A DNA stretch of 64,000 nucleotides. It comes from Ganoderma boninense (taxonomy: Eukaryota; Basidiomycota; Agaricomycetes; Polyporales; Polyporaceae). Location of the stretch: positions 124,001-188,000 of the forward strand of contig CM035308.1 in NCBI GenBank assembly GCA_002900995.3, written 5' to 3'. The position numbers were made by a program, and so were the translations under genes. This document shows, in pieces, positions 34,764-47,991 of this stretch (the stretch's first letter is position 1; the number at the start of each line of letters is the position of its first letter). The notes under the pieces are model-generated. The model made no database searches. It worked only from the letters and a program-made list of their open reading frames with translations, and was not told the origin of the DNA.

Positions 34764-35467
34764 TTGCAATTGTCTGGTCATCGGTTGTCTACGCGCCTGG
34801 TCATCGACATCGGCTACAGTGACGGACGCGTCAGAAGAAGAATGAGCTCGATGATGCGCAATTATTGAAACGCTTCCGCGCTCACCTTCACCTCCGCCTA
34901 CGTATCCCGAGTCGCTTCAGGATGCCGGAGCTAGGCTCGCGGTCCCATATGTACTATATAAAGGCGGTCAGGCAAGATGGTGGGCAGCATTTGGGATGTA
35001 AGCAATTTAAACAGTGCTGATGAAGCGCAAGTGCTCCGAGAGCGGTCTTTGTACGAATATTGTTCATAGAGGAAGCAGAACAACCTGGAGTGCGGAAGGC
35101 CTCAGATCTCAGAGGTTCAAGTTGCTTTCCTTAACGCTGGAGCGTCGGTCACGTGGAAGAATTGAATGCTTGCAGGTTCGAGAGAGGTCGAGGCGCCGTG
35201 ACGACCTCCCGAAGATGAGCGACGTCCACGACCGCAGCATCCAACACCGGTCCATAGCAGCACTCCTCGCAAACACTCCTCCCTGACCATGACAGAGTAG
35301 TCCTTGTATTCTCCATATCCTTGCCCTCTCCCCTTTAGGCCGTATTCGATCTTCCACCTTACCACTGCGAAAGCCTTCGACCTTCCTCTACCGAACGTGG
35401 AACTGCCGACCGCCCTTGGCGAGTCGCTGAAGCCGGAATCTGTTTCTCGGGTAACCGGGAAGAAGTT
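34764..35467. other. intergenic between gene 7 and ZIP transporter
   Basis: Divergent promoter region; a TATATAAAGG match near 34956-34966 could be a further TATA element but no gene follows closely. Nothing else recognised. Confidence 0.4.
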
Positions 35468-36972
35468 ATGAGTCTCAGCTCGGCCATCTTCACGGCAGGC
35501 CTCCTTGGGGCGGCCTCGTTTGGGATGGGGATGCTCCCCTTGGCTGTGACGTTCCAAAGTGAGTCCTAGAGCTCCCGTAGACTTACGCCGGGTGGTCATT
35601 CTGTCCACCATGCGCATGGAATGAGCAGGCAGCGGATGAAGTGAGAAGTCGTGCTCTTCACTATTACCGCCGCATCCTTCCGCGCGCGGTGTCACTGCTT
35701 TGCCGATGCGCAACCGCACACGGTGGACGAATTCATCGCATGTGGTGGAACAGGAAACCGCGTCTACCTCGTGGATACCGTGGGGCGGTACTTCTTAATG
35801 TGTGCAACTGACAAGAACCGAACCCGCACAACACCTCAGTGGCTGTTCGCTACTTACGGGGCAGGATGGCGGCTGCGCATACATCTGGCTATGTGCTGAC
35901 TGACGTGATTTTATAGAATCCACCTTAGATTCCTTGACCACCTATGGCGCCGGACTGCTTCTCGGTGCAGCATTGGGCGTCGTAATACCTGAGTATGTAG
36001 CGCGCTCACCTTGTCTTACCGTCGCATACTCACGCCATTTGTGAGGAAGGGGTGTATCTGGCATCGTCTCATCCCATGCACCTCGATCCGCGATTGCGCT
36101 GTCCCTTTTGAGCGGGTTCGCCTTCATGCTCGTCATAGAGCGCCAGCTCTCAGCCCATGCGCCCTTGCCTCCACCGACCGGCGGGTCTTCGGTGGAATTC
36201 GACGTCGAGCTCGGCGAGCTCGAGCGTACCGAGGGCGTCGCGCAAGACACGCGAGCTCGCTCGGCCGCGCACACGGGGGCGGTGAACGCAGAACTGCAGC
36301 AGCGCGCGTATCCACTCACCTTCGGGCTCGCCGTGCACGCGTTCGTGGATGGGATCGCGATGGGCTCGGCCGCGCTCTCCGCGTCGGGCACGCGCGAGGA
36401 CTCGGCGCAGTCGCGGGCGTTCGTCGCCGTCTTCCTCGCACTGGTCGTCCACAAAGGTGGGTAAGCTTAGACATAGACAGAACGAGTTCCAGTGCTAGTT
36501 CCACAGCAATTTCCGGCATCGCTGATAAGAGGCTCCATTACTGACGATTACAATTTACTGCCCAGCCCCGACTGCGCTCGCTCTCACGACGACGCTGCTC
36601 TCCACCTCTCTGCCGGCCGCGGAATGCAGGCGACACCTCGCTATCTTTAGCTCGATGACGCCGGTCGCGACGCTGGCCTCGTACGCTGTTCTCGCGCTCG
36701 TCGGCGGGGGTGGCGGCGGCTGGGAGAGCGTGGCGCTGCTATTCTCGGTGCGTTCTGAGACTGCTCTATGCGAAACCGACCTAACGTGTGTTATCGATGA
36801 CATGATATAGGGGGGAACGTTCCTGTACGTGGCGACGGTGCTGCAGCCAACCCTTGCGCACGCGCACGAGGAGGGTGGGGAGGGCGGCCGCAGGAGGCTT
36901 TTGGTCATGCTGGCTGGGATCGCGACGCCGTATTTGATCACGGTGCTGCTGCCCGAGGGCCATGAGCATTGA
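35468..36972 (+). CDS. ZIP-family metal transporter, ZIP9/ATX2-like
   Basis: Exons 35468-35558, 35917-35992, 36050-36456, 36566-36747 and 36811-36972 keep phase throughout and encode 305 aa. The N-terminal helices read FGMGMLPLAV and GAGLLLGAALGVVIPE. A third helix ends LSGFAFMLVIE. An acidic loop follows, then the metal-site helices HAFVDGIAMG (His-x3-Asp) and HKAPTALALT, then ASYAVLALVGGG and a final YLITVLLPEG helix. These are hallmarks of the ZIP9 (SLC39A9) branch, which moves zinc or manganese across Golgi or plasma membrane; substrate is inferred. The first intron (358 nt) is unusually long for the window. No frame break is seen. A broken inverted copy of exon 4 lies at 41276-41490. Confidence 0.86.
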
Positions 36973-37797
36973 CTGCATTCCACATGAGCGGAGTTACGTA
37001 TGCATGTGCGTAGCAGCCGGTTTTTGTTGGAGTTAGTATGTACCTGGTGTCACCGTGAAGCATTCAACAGTAAGTTATGGCTCGAGGGAGTGCTCGAGGC
37101 GTCGTTTTCCACTCCATCGAGGGCACGGTTGCATTTGTGGAGGGGGGGTGATGGGGCGAGGATCGTCGAGGTCTAGGAAAAAAGGCTGGGAAGTTGGGAG
37201 AATGCGTGGGACTGCGCGTCCTTGTGAGAGAGGTATTCGTAACTTAGCATAGCCGGGCCCGGGGCGGCGCAAATGCACCGACTATATGTGACGTCAAGCG
37301 ATTCCGGAGGCTGGATCCGCAGCCGCCACCCTTGAGTTACTTGAGCGCGTCCTCTGACATGCCAGAAGTTCACCAAACCGACCGATGAGCAGTGCATGGA
37401 ATTATACGTTAGCGCGTCGATCTGTTTGCTTGCGAGCAGCGAAGGAGTTGAATTTTTGAATTTGGATAACGTAGGAGGGGTAACGAGAATAGCCCGGCAC
37501 CGCCATCCGTGTCCGAATCCTGTCCGAATTCGGCGGACAAAGTTGAACCACGCGGCAATCCTCGCCGTCCGTGGTCGCCCAAATCTGGCCCTCCTCCACC
37601 TCCACCTTCCCCTTCTCCTTCGTCAAGCCCACCCCGGCTGATCTGTGCATACGACGCTTACGACCCCCGTCCCGCGCTTTCCACCGTCTACTTGCGGTGT
37701 AGCAAATATAGCTACCCACAACCTACACGGGTGCTCCGGGTGCTCCACTCCCTTCCAACCTTCGTTGCGCAGGCCTTCGCCTCTTGTAACGACCCAC
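36973..37797. other. intergenic upstream of GH16 gene
   Basis: No supported gene. The right half may hold the first part of the GH16 N-terminal exon, since Pro/Ser-rich frames typical of Kre6-like N-termini begin near 37560. Confidence 0.35.
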
Positions 37798-40039
37798 TAT
37801 GCCCCCTCCGCCCCGGCGAGTGCCTCCTCTCCACAAACCAGTACTATGCTGTTCCCAGAGCCCAACAGGCAGCCGGGCATATGCCCAGCCGCCACAACCG
37901 CAGGCATTCAACCAGCCGCGGGCGTCTACAAGTCACCTCAGTCAAAAGAACGATACGACCAAGGAGTGGCCACAGGACACATCGGAGGGGGATACGGGCC
38001 ATATTCGGTGCGTCCTGCCGTCTTGGAGCAATCCCAGGCGTCCTCACATGCATACATGTGTGATAGTATGATCCAACGATGACGAACGGTCGCGCGGGTA
38101 TGGCACCAACTCGCGATTCAGCAACGTCCCCTCCGAAATCTCCGTCGGCACGACAAACGAGAAGCTCACGACCGCGGCGGCCACAGGGACGACCGCCACT
38201 GTTACAACAATATCCCTACATGTGGGATACCAAGGATCCCGACCTAGACGATGCCCTTCACAAACCCTGACCCCGTCCGAGACGCTGCTCTGGACGCCGA
38301 TGTGCTCCCTTCTCGTCACGAGGCTGGCTGAACGCCTCCGCGCTCATCTTCATCACCGCCGGCCTCATCGTCCTCTTCGCCGGGTACCCTATCATCGACC
38401 ACTACATCCACGAGCCTCCGAAGATCGCGGGCTTCAACCTCGGGGGCGTCACGGATGCGGGCCAAGTACCACAACTCACGAACTTCCCCAGTTGATCGAC
38501 TCAGATACGCCTTCGAGCGCGCGCTCGCGGACAGGCCTGGACGGTAAGTCGTACAGTCTCGTTTTCGCGACGAGTTCAACAAGGGACGCGGACGTTCTAC
38601 CCTGGCGACGACCGTACTGGGAGGCGGTGGACCTGCACTACTGGCCCACGGGCGATCTCGAGTGGTACGACCCATCCGCGATCACGACGCAGAACGGCAA
38701 GCTGGTGATCACAATGTCCGAGAAGGCGAACCACGACCTGAACTTCATGAGCGGCATGCTGCAGTCGTGGAACAAGTTGTGCTTCACTACCGGATACGTC
38801 GAGGTCTCAGTCACATGCCCGGGCAGTCCGAACGCTCCTGGGCTCTGGCCGCAGCGTGGACGATGGGCAACCTCGTGCGTCTATTCCGCTCCAGTTCCAG
38901 TTCCCGCGTGGTTGAGCTTACTTGGCATCGTTGCGCAGGGCCGCGCAGGCTACGGCGCTACGACGAGGGCACCTGGCCGTACAGCTTACGCGACCTGCGA
39001 CCTGGGGACGTTCCGAACCAGAACGACCGCGGACAAAAGCAGCCCGCGGTGGACGCGACGGGCGGGGCTGACGGCGGCCGCTGAAGCTTCATCTGGGCAG
39101 AAGTTCCCGCGTGCACGTGCCCGGTGGTCGGACCACCCGGGGCCGTCGGTGGCGTGGGGCGCGGGTACCGGAAATCGACATCTTCGAGACGCAGATCGAC
39201 ACGAGCCGGTTCCAGGCGCAGGTGTCGCAGAGCTTCCAGACGGCGCCGTACAACTACCAGTACGAGTTCGTGAACACGTCGGACGTGTCGCCGATCTACA
39301 ACGCGTCGATCACGCACTTCAACACGTACAAGGGCGGCGTGTACCAGCAGGCGGTGTCGGCCGTCACGGACATCGACAACTCCAAGTACAACGGCCAGGG
39401 GTACGCGGCGTACGGGTTCGAGTGGTTCTCGAACCCGAATAAGCGCAGCGACGGGTTCATTACATGGGTCGCGAACGGCCAGGAGGCGTGGACGATGACT
39501 GCGGCGACGATTGGGCCCGATTCTACGTCGCAGATCAGCGCTAGAGTCGTGCCAGAGGAGCCCATGGTGAGTGTTTTGGGTGTTTTTGGGTGTCCTCCTA
39601 CCATTGGGTGGCTCGCTGACTCGCACGCGCCTGGGGACAGTACGTTATCTTCAACTTGGGCATGGCACGTAAGTGGCCCCTTCTCTCCGGCGTTTTGAGT
39701 ACGCGTGGCTGACTGTGCATATAGCCGGGTTCCAGAAACAGGACTTCCAGCACCTCACGTTCCCCGTGAGCATGTATGTGGATTACGTGCGCATCTACCC
39801 AGCGCGACGAGGTCATTGGCGAGGACTCGTACTCGTGTGATCCGTCGTCGCGACCCACAGCAAACTACATCAAGAAGTACGCACTCTGTTTTCTCTCCTG
39901 GATGTAAGCGTGACTGTGTCTGATGACCGTGACCGCCCTACCCTACAGCCACCTGAATGCATACTCGAACCCAAATCTCACAACATGGGACCAGGCGGGA
40001 TATACATTCCCCCGAAACTCGCAGTATGACGGATGTTAA
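37798..40039 (+). CDS. GH16 family Kre6/Skn1-like beta-glucan synthesis protein, frame-broken
   Basis: Type II membrane protein of the SKN1 family, needed for beta-1,6-glucan assembly in other fungi. In order I can read a low-complexity cytoplasmic N-terminus ending GHIGGGYGPYS, a membrane anchor (ALIFITAGLIVLFAGYPIID) near 38340-38400, GFNLGGVTDAGQVPQL, PYWEAVDLHYWPTGDLEWYD, MLQSWNKLCFTTGYVEVSV, GLWP, the GH16 catalytic motif EIDIFE near 39172, a long intact exon to 39564 (ending PEEPM), then YVIFNLGMA, HLTFPVSMYVDYVRIY and a C-terminus ending SQYDGC. Introns include 39565-39640 and shorter ones after. The order is right but the frame shifts by one base at least five times (about 38100, 38275, 38490, 38560-38610, 39805). 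Either this is a recent pseudogene or, more likely, the sequence has indel errors. The start is uncertain. Confidence 0.75.
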
Positions 40040-41275
40040 TCTGTCTACGACCTCTGCCACCCCACACTTAGCCCATAATATCAATACTATCCACTGCCCC
40101 CTACCGTACCTATCCTATCCTAGCCTACCCTCATCCTCCCTCCTCGCCAGTCGACTATGATCTACACATCATCGCATCTTACCTCACGAATCGTACACGA
40201 ACTCTCATGCATCCATTCATGTACGCCTATACAAGCCCCAGCACCGGACGATTGATTCAGAGCCCCCTCGGGCCCGTTCAGCAGTACCTAGTAGTGTAGA
40301 ACACCCCTCCCTTGCACCTTGCACCTATCTCTCTTCTGCTGGCCTCCCGTTCCCGGCCTCTTCTTGTACTACCCTTTTTCCACACGTAGTATGCACCTTC
40401 TCTCCTCCCGCCCCCGGAATGGACACTGTTTTCACGGCTCGTTGAACAGGCCTCCTCCCTCTCTTCTTAGAGTGTTTATTAGCGCATGCGCATATGTCCG
40501 CCGTTGGGCATGCGCCTTCGCATTCGTATTCGGCTTGATCTCCGAGTCTACGCATATACGTACCGTTGGTGGTCCTGTGGGTCGTTCCCTGTGCTCTGCA
40601 TTGGAATAGACCTTATCTCGTCCTCCGTACCGCCAGAATCAGGCCGCTGTCGTGTGCGAGTGGAATGTGGCCCCGCGGGTGGGTTGCCTGATTGAGTGTC
40701 ACGTGGAACTGAGGCTGCGCGCTTGGAGGGGCCTTCGCATGCCGCTGCAGAGCTGAGGGTCTCCTTCTGCATGCATTTTGTCAACTCGCCGACGATTTCT
40801 CTCTGCGACTCTCACCTGGAGCTCTTTCCTCGTCTGCGCACCCGCTCTCGTCTCCCCTGCATGAATACGACCTGGACCTGTGCTCGGGATCGTCGCTCAG
40901 TCGCCACCTCACCTCTGTCGGCTCCGGTACGCCTCTGAATCCACCCCCAGCCTGCGGACGCGTCCAGCTCCAGCCGAGCAGGGCCCAACAACACATGCGT
41001 TACGTACGAGCCCCCACACAGAAATTCATCCCGTTTGCGGCGACCCGGCTCACCTATTACGGCTCTGCACGCAGCGGGCCCTGGAAACAGCCGGCTCAGA
41101 AATCGTACGTCGCCCTCCTCCCGCTTCCTCGTGCCGGTCCCACATGCAGCCTGTATGCGATGTTGAACCGCAGGGCCCGCCAGTCACGCGCGCGCGCAAG
41201 GTTGCTGCAGCACGTCCGCCACGTACAGGGAACGTCCCCCATAATTATCATGTATCGATACACACTTAGTCGGTC
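40040..41275. other. 3' flank of GH16 gene, no further gene seen
   Basis: Contains the likely 3' untranslated region and GC-rich sequence without a recognisable frame. The right edge adjoins the start of the inverted duplicate block. Confidence 0.4.
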
Positions 41276-41490
41276 GCATTTAGAGCAGTCTCAAACGCAC
41301 CGAGAAGTACACGCCACGCTCTCCTTCCCACCGCTCGCACCCCACCGACGAGCGCGAGAACAGCGGTACGAGGCAGCGTCGCGACCTGGCGTCCATCGAG
41401 CTAAAGAAGCGAGGTCGCTGCATTCCGCGGCCGGGCGAGAGGTGACGAGCAGCGTCGTCGTAGAAGCGAGCGCAGTCGGGGCTGCCGTTT
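41276..41490 (-). pseudogene. broken inverted copy of ZIP transporter exon 4
   Basis: The reverse complement aligns to 36570-36780, including the sequence coding LALTTTLLSTSLPAA and the intron 4 donor region, with many small insertions and deletions. It is the outer edge of the inverted copy of 28268-36780. Not a functional gene as written. Confidence 0.8.
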
Positions 41491-44400
41491 TGCGCGGCCA
41501 GCGCCCGCTGTCTGCGGAGGCCCTCGGTACGCCGAACTTTGCCGGCGGCCCCCTCCGAAACCCCGGCGGTGGAGGCGGCCATTGGGGGGGGAAATCGTTT
41601 GGGCCGGGCGAACGCCGGGCAGGGCAATTGCGGTGCCGGGAAATAAGATGAGGGAAAACCCCCCCCCAAAATCAGTTTCACGGACAAATAAACGCGTTTT
41701 CTTTTGTTTAGACGCTTGCACGCGGCCCTGGAAGATAGTGGAAGAATAAGGTGGATTTCCGTCAGTCCAATAAAAGATTAAAGGAGTTTGCCCGGGGTTT
41801 ATAGGGAAAAAGGGATTGGGGGGGCTTTTGGGGCTTGGGAGGACCCTAGATTGGGGCCCCCCCCACAGGTAGACCCCCCTTCTCGAAATAGCGATGAACT
41901 TACCCCGGGGGTGCGTGGCAAAGCAGTTGAAGCCGGGACCGGCGGGTTGGAAGGCACAAATTTTTTTTAACCCGGGGCTCTTCCAGGGAAAAAATAGAAT
42001 ACCCCCGGGTTAAACACCGGCCCTGGTTTATTGAGTCCCCCGGGGTTTCCCCCCAAAAGGCCCCAAAAAGGGCCTTGGTTATTGCCCACGAATTCATTAA
42101 ATTCCCCGGTTTACCCCCAAAGACCGGCTTACACGCCAAGGGGGCCCGGGACGTTTTAGGGGGGCAACCCGCAAGATTTAAAACAACGGCTAAAGGGGAG
42201 GGCAAGGAAGTTGGGGGTGGAATACTCTGCCCTTTCAATCTTTGCCGGTGTGCATTAAAAGTTTGGGGTGCTCCCGGGGGAATTTTCTAATTTGGGGGGT
42301 CCAAAAGCTTGGGGCCCCGAACCTCTACCTTGCATTACGGTTTCCACCTCCGCGAAAGGAAAGGGCCCTTCCTCGGACCCGGCCTTGCCCGGGGCCCTTC
42401 CCCTTATTTCGTTCAAAACCCCTTTGAGCACGCGCTTCTCGCAGTTTAATGCTTCACCCTGTGCCCCCCTTTGCTTTAAAAAAAGGGACCGGCTTGCCCG
42501 CTCCTAACACCCGGTATGTTAACGGAATTGAAGGACCGGGGTTCCCAAAAAATTTTTAATTAACGAGAATCTTTTTTCCGGCGCGTCGGCCCGTACCCGG
42601 TCGGAGAACCCCGGGGGTTTTTCCCGTTACCGAATTCCATAGAGTGGGCTGAAAGGGGGTACGCCCGGGTTGAAGGGCCACCCCCCCTTGGGGGTTTCTT
42701 GGCCCCGTCTTGAAAGGGTTGGGTTTCCCGCCCCCGTTTCCCCCCGGAAAGGGGGGGGGATCGCTCCAAAGGGGGGGGGGTTTTTTTTTTTGGAACCCGC
42801 CGGGGGATTTACCCGGGATTTCCCCCCCGGCCTTCGGGGTTTCTAAAACCCCAAGACCGGCCAAGTTTTCCCCAATGGCAAGGGGAAACGCCGGCGGCGC
42901 TTTCCCGGGGATATGGTCCCTTTTTGAACCCATGGGTCCCCCGACCTGGGCACTACCCCGTGCCTTTTAAAGGGCCTTCAACAAAACCCCTCACGGCACG
43001 CCCGTCCCCAACACCCGCGGTCCGAACCAAACCCGGGCCCCCTTGGTGAAATTTTTGTCTCCGGGCCGGCCCGGCCCTTTGGGCCCCTTGGTCTGTGGGA
43101 AAATGTTCCTTTAAGTCCAAAACCCCCGGCCACTTCCCAATAGCCCAAGGTCATGCCTACCCCAAACCCCCGGGACGAAGGCACCGGGCGGTTGGGGGGT
43201 TTCCGTATCCTTTTTTCCCCAAAATTTAAACCTGCAAGGTTCCCCGTTGCGTTACTCAACGCTTATCCTTTTCTTTGCACGCAGACCCTTCTTCCTGGGT
43301 TTTTTAAACATGTTCCAGGAGGGCACCCCCACGCGATTGGTGGTGGCCGTCATTGTGAATTGGGAACAAATTCTTCCCCTTTAAGATGGGGTTTAAAAAC
43401 CCTCGCCCAGCTGGGGGGCTACCTTTTTCCCAAAAGGCCCGGGAAAAAAGGCCACAATTTCACAAAGGCTCGGAAACCTCTTCAAAAACACCCGGCTAGA
43501 TAAAAGGGTTTCTTGCCTTAAATTTCAACCCCCCAAAGGGGCCAATACGGTTTCGCAAAGAAGTGTGTAATTTTTTCGTTTGGCTAAGGGTTATAAAACG
43601 CTTTTCCGGAATAAAGGGGGCGTTTTCTTTGGGAGGTTTCCAAACCCTTGGATATGTGAATTTTTCCCGGTCCTTCTTCCGGGGGGTCCCCCGGCCTCAA
43701 GGAAAACCTCGCCGGCGGAGGCGAACCCCGGCAAGGGAACCCCGGGGCCGCCCGGGGGTTAAAAGCGAGGTACTTGCCCGTTCCAAGGGTTTCCAGTTTG
43801 GACACACTAAGGGTAAAGGGTAAACCCCCCAAAAGGGGGGTTCAAAGGGAGGCTCCCCGGCGGACAGGGCGACCGCGACTGCCCCGAAACACACGGAACT
43901 CGAAAACCCTGCGTTTTGTGGGGCCCTGTTCGCGCGGGGAAAAGCCCCTGAGAAGGGGGGAGAACCTGGGTTCCCCTCCGGGGCCGCGCCTCCTTCGGGC
44001 CCCGGGTGGGTCCATCTTTGGGGTGAGCGGTTTTCGTTTGCCCTTTTTCAGGAAAGCTCCGAAAGGGGGGCGAAAGGGGGGAAATTATTCGTAGGGGGCC
44101 ATGCGGGTAATTGGGGGTTTACCTGGGGGGGGCCCTTATGGGGGCCGGAAAAGCGGGAAGGGACAAAAAAGAGGAAAAATTCTAATCCCCCTTTTGGGTT
44201 TTGGGGGAGAGGGAAAGGGGGGGGGAGGTTTGGCCAAAAAAAGGAAAACTGGCTTCGGACCCCCTCTTTTAGGGTTCCCCCGGGTGCCGCCCAAAAAACC
44301 CTAACGGGTTTCGGGGAAAATCGGGAAAAAACCTAGTTTTCCCCGGTTACACCCAAGTGCTCCCCGGACCCACAGGGTTTTTGGGGTTTTCCCCCTCACT

Positions 44401-46496
44401 CCTTCTTCTGGCCCTCCGTGACGGAAGTTTTCTCCGCCCCCAGGCAAACACCTTCTGGCGGGAGAGTTCTCCCAATTTACCATTTTGTTTCCGGGCTTTT
44501 CCCCTCACCTTGGCCCCCCTCCGGGATCACGCGCGCTCCCGGGAGGGCGCATTTTTTTCCCGGCCCGCCGGGTCTTCCGGGTTTTTGGGGGGGCCGGGGA
44601 GGCAAGGAGAGCGGGTGGGCGCCAAGGGGGGCGATGCGCTCCGGGCCAAGGGGGCAAGGCGGAATTTGTTGTTCCCCCCCGTCCTGGGGCCCCCGGGCCC
44701 CTTTGGCGAAATTTCTGGGGTATAGGCCGTTAAATTGGATTTAGCGGGCCAAAAAACCCCCGTGTGCGGAATTGGGGGGGGGGGGGGGGGGGGGGGGTTT
44801 CACGGGCCCGGGGCTTTGGGGGAAGCTTCCTTTTTAAAAAAAAGTTTGCAGGCCTGAACGCCCCCCTGACGAGAACAACGGTACTTAGGATTGTTTTTAT
44901 ATAAGCGCGGGACTGGGCCCAATTTCCCCGGGCCCCCTTTTAAGGAAGGGACTGCCCCCTTCAACGGCTTTTGCGGGGGCCCCCCTTTTTTGGGTTTTGG
45001 GTCGGTTCAATAGTAATTTTTTGAGCGAGTGCGAATAAATACGCAAAATGCAAAGAGGGATCCGCAAGTAAGTGAAGCCCGGAAAAAAGGGTGCGCCCCA
45101 AACCTAAAAAAAATAACAAGTCAACCGGGATAATCATTTCCTTGAAAAATTTGGGCCTTAAAACCTGCATTTGGAACAGGTGGGGCCTGAACCAAAAGGG
45201 CCTTCTCCCGTTTTTTTGGGAAATTTCGACGCGGCCGCCCTCCCGAAACCCCCCAAAGGGATTTAGTCTCCGGGAAAAAGTTGGGCCCCCCCCAAAACCA
45301 AAAACCTCAATCGCCCCCAAAGGCCTGGCCCAAAAAACCCCCAAGGGGAAAGGCGCCAGTTCGGTGGCCCGCGCCGGCCGATTTCGGCAAATTGACGGTT
45401 TGGTTTTGACGGGGGTCGATTCGGGGGGGAGGTGCGGGCTTCCCCGGGGAAAGGTTTCCCCCCCCTCCGACGTCCCTTTGGGACGCCCGGGGGGCGAAAG
45501 TGCGATTGCGGCGCGAACTGCCCGGCATTGGTTTGGGGCGCCCCGGCGCAAAAGTTCCCCGGGGTCGGAAAGGGGGGCGGGGAGGTTGGGAGGGCCGGTG
45601 AGGTAGGGCCCGGGGGACCTTTGGGTAGTTGGCGGGTGGGCCCATTCCGGTGGGAGGGGGGCCGAGAGGAAAGGGGAAAAGGGTTTGGGTGTTAGTTCAC
45701 TGTGTGTCTGAAGGAGCTCCCCTTTTAGGGGCGGGGGCGGACGGGAAAAGGGGGCTGGGGGCCAAAGGAGGGGGGTCGACGCCTTTGCCCTTTGAGGGAG
45801 CGATTTCAATGCCTTTTACCGACCAGGGGGAGCGCCAAGGGGTTGCCCACTGGCCCCTGCCGCCGCCCAGTGTCCCGGGAAGGTTGGGCCCGGGGCATCG
45901 CGTTTGAACGGCCGCGGGCGGCGAACATGACCCAACCCGCAAGGCCGCTGGTAACCAAGCCGGACGGCTGAAAGCTGGGGGGTGCGGTTGGGGCTGCAGT
46001 GGGTTTCCTTGGGGGCGAGCGTGGTTTGGGCAGGGGGGCCCCCACGGGGCCCGGGCCTTTGGAACCCCGTTTCAAAGGGGAAGAGAACGGCGGTTTTAGC
46101 CGCCCACTTCAAAGGGGTTTAAATGGGGAAATTTTTCGTTCGGCCAAAAGGCCCTTAAATTTGCAAAGTTTTTCGAATGCTGCCGTTTAACCCCTGGGGG
46201 GGGGCAACGGTTCAAATTCGGGCGCGAAATTAAGGGGGTTTCCCCAACCTGGTTAGCGTTTTGGGCCCCGGGAAGGGTGCCGTCCAAACGAAGTCGTCCC
46301 GTTGAATTTGGGTTGACCGGCGGGGAGGGTCGAGGAAACCATGAAGGGGGGGGCCCCCCCGTGGGATTGGCTAACTCATTCCTTTTTCCGGGAAAGGGGA
46401 TCCCCCAAGGTGAAAAAAATTTAAAGGGGGTGGGACATCGGGTGAAATTAGGGGGGGTAAAGGCGGTTCTTGAAAAATTTTCGGGGTTGGGTCGTT
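41491..46496. other. low-quality block within the inverted duplicate
   Basis: The sequence is packed with G and C homopolymers of 4-10 bases, doubled letters and a run of 24 G at 44774-44797, unlike the rest of the window. Frames of 60-280 codons occur but encode Gly/Pro/Arg-rich noise with no motif. Position 45010-45120 still aligns to the reverse complement of 31560-31700, so the block appears to be a corrupted version of 29800-36570. No gene should be annotated here. Confidence 0.75.
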
Positions 46497-47991
46497 TAAT
46501 ATTGACATTCCCCTCATACAATGCATTCGCGTTGGACTTGACACGCCAAATTTCTGGCAATCTGTTCGTTCACGACGGTACTCCGTACAGCGCCGCAACT
46601 CTGCCCAAATCACGTGAGACAGAGGCATACCGTCTCGAGCAACGTAGAAGGAAGTTGCTGATGAAGGTCAGCCCATGCTGCCAGTCCGCGATCGCTCGGT
46701 ATGGAATGGTCATAGAAACTGAATCCAACCGAAACAGGTTTTCATTGCCCATGAATTTTCTAAAGCCCCAGCCTTCCTCGCGCGAGCCCTACGAGCACTC
46801 TCGAAAGTTCGGGCACCTTTCTGGTTTCCAGCAGGGGACAGTCGGCGGGCGAACATGCGAGCCCGACGGTTAGTCGATATCCAATCCAGACACACAGAGC
46901 GTCAACCCTGACAGAACCCGTAGTATTCCTCGGCATTGATCTTCAGCCGATGCTCTAATACATACCTTGTGAAAACTAAAGCGTCGGCGCCTGATTCTGC
47001 TTCTAGCAGTGAAGCAACTCACGCTTAGCAGCGACGGGGTTAAAGGCTGACTAGCAGCCGTCGTCGGAGTCGTCGAGCGTTTCGCTTCGCTCTGTCCAAT
47101 TTTCTTATGAATTCAGCAGGACGACTTGTTCTGATTCGAGACAGCGACCCCTACCTGTGCACGGTCTTCAAATTCGCTACCTAGTTCGTCCAGACGAGTT
47201 AATGGTCGGTATTTGAACTGAGGCCGGAGACTGCAACACCCTATGAATATGCATCCGACCTTCGCAAGGTCCGAACAGGCTTCAAATAAAAGGCCTCCCG
47301 GCGTGTAATGCGCATAATCCGATGGAAGACTGCGTCGAAGTCGGGACTCGAGAACGTTCAAGTTGAACTTTGGACTGAATTGTCATTGGGCCTGGGTCGA
47401 GGCGCCAGCTTCGTGGCGCCCGCGTGGGTGCCAGCAAGCGGTTGCGGCAGGTGCAGCCATCTTGCAGTTCTCCACGCGCACCTCGCCTCAGCTCTGTTCA
47501 TCTCTGTTGTCTTCGGTGGCTCTTGCGTTTATTACCTAGGTCCTGTAGGCTGTGGTATAGGTGCTCTCCGGCACACCGGTCTCGCCTGTAATACAAACGG
47601 CCCCCGACGCGGCCGGCCCACCTTCCCCCCACCTTCGACAGAGCTCTGCCATGGCCCTCAATGGCAACCCTGCTGACTCCCTTTTCCGTGACGGGCCTGG
47701 AAAGCAAACAGAATCAGCTCCTCTCGAAGGCGAAGGCCAGTCGGAGCCACGGTCGCTCTAGAGCGTTCCAACTGCCCGCTTTTACGCCTTGCGCCGGCCC
47801 GCGACGTACTGTATGGCCCTTTCCCATCGGCAGGCGACGCGAGCTGACCCTACAAAAGCACCTGCCTGAACGCTCTCTGGCGGCAATCAATCATCCGAGG
47901 GAAATTGGGGAAAATTCCATCATCTCAGCACTTTTCATACTCGCGAAGCGCGGGCGTCCCCCCTCCTCATCGCCCATCGCAACTCTACTCT
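46497..47991. repeat. inverted copy of 28268-29805
   Basis: Collinear in reverse orientation with 28268-29805 at high similarity. It ends at 47991, exactly at the assembly gap, with the sequence just upstream of secreted-protein gene 4. No gene supported. Confidence 0.85.

Noticed and set aside
44961..45809. 282-codon open frame on the minus strand
   Set aside because: Lies in the corrupted block, is Pro/Gly/Arg-rich with no motif, and overlaps long frames on the other strand.
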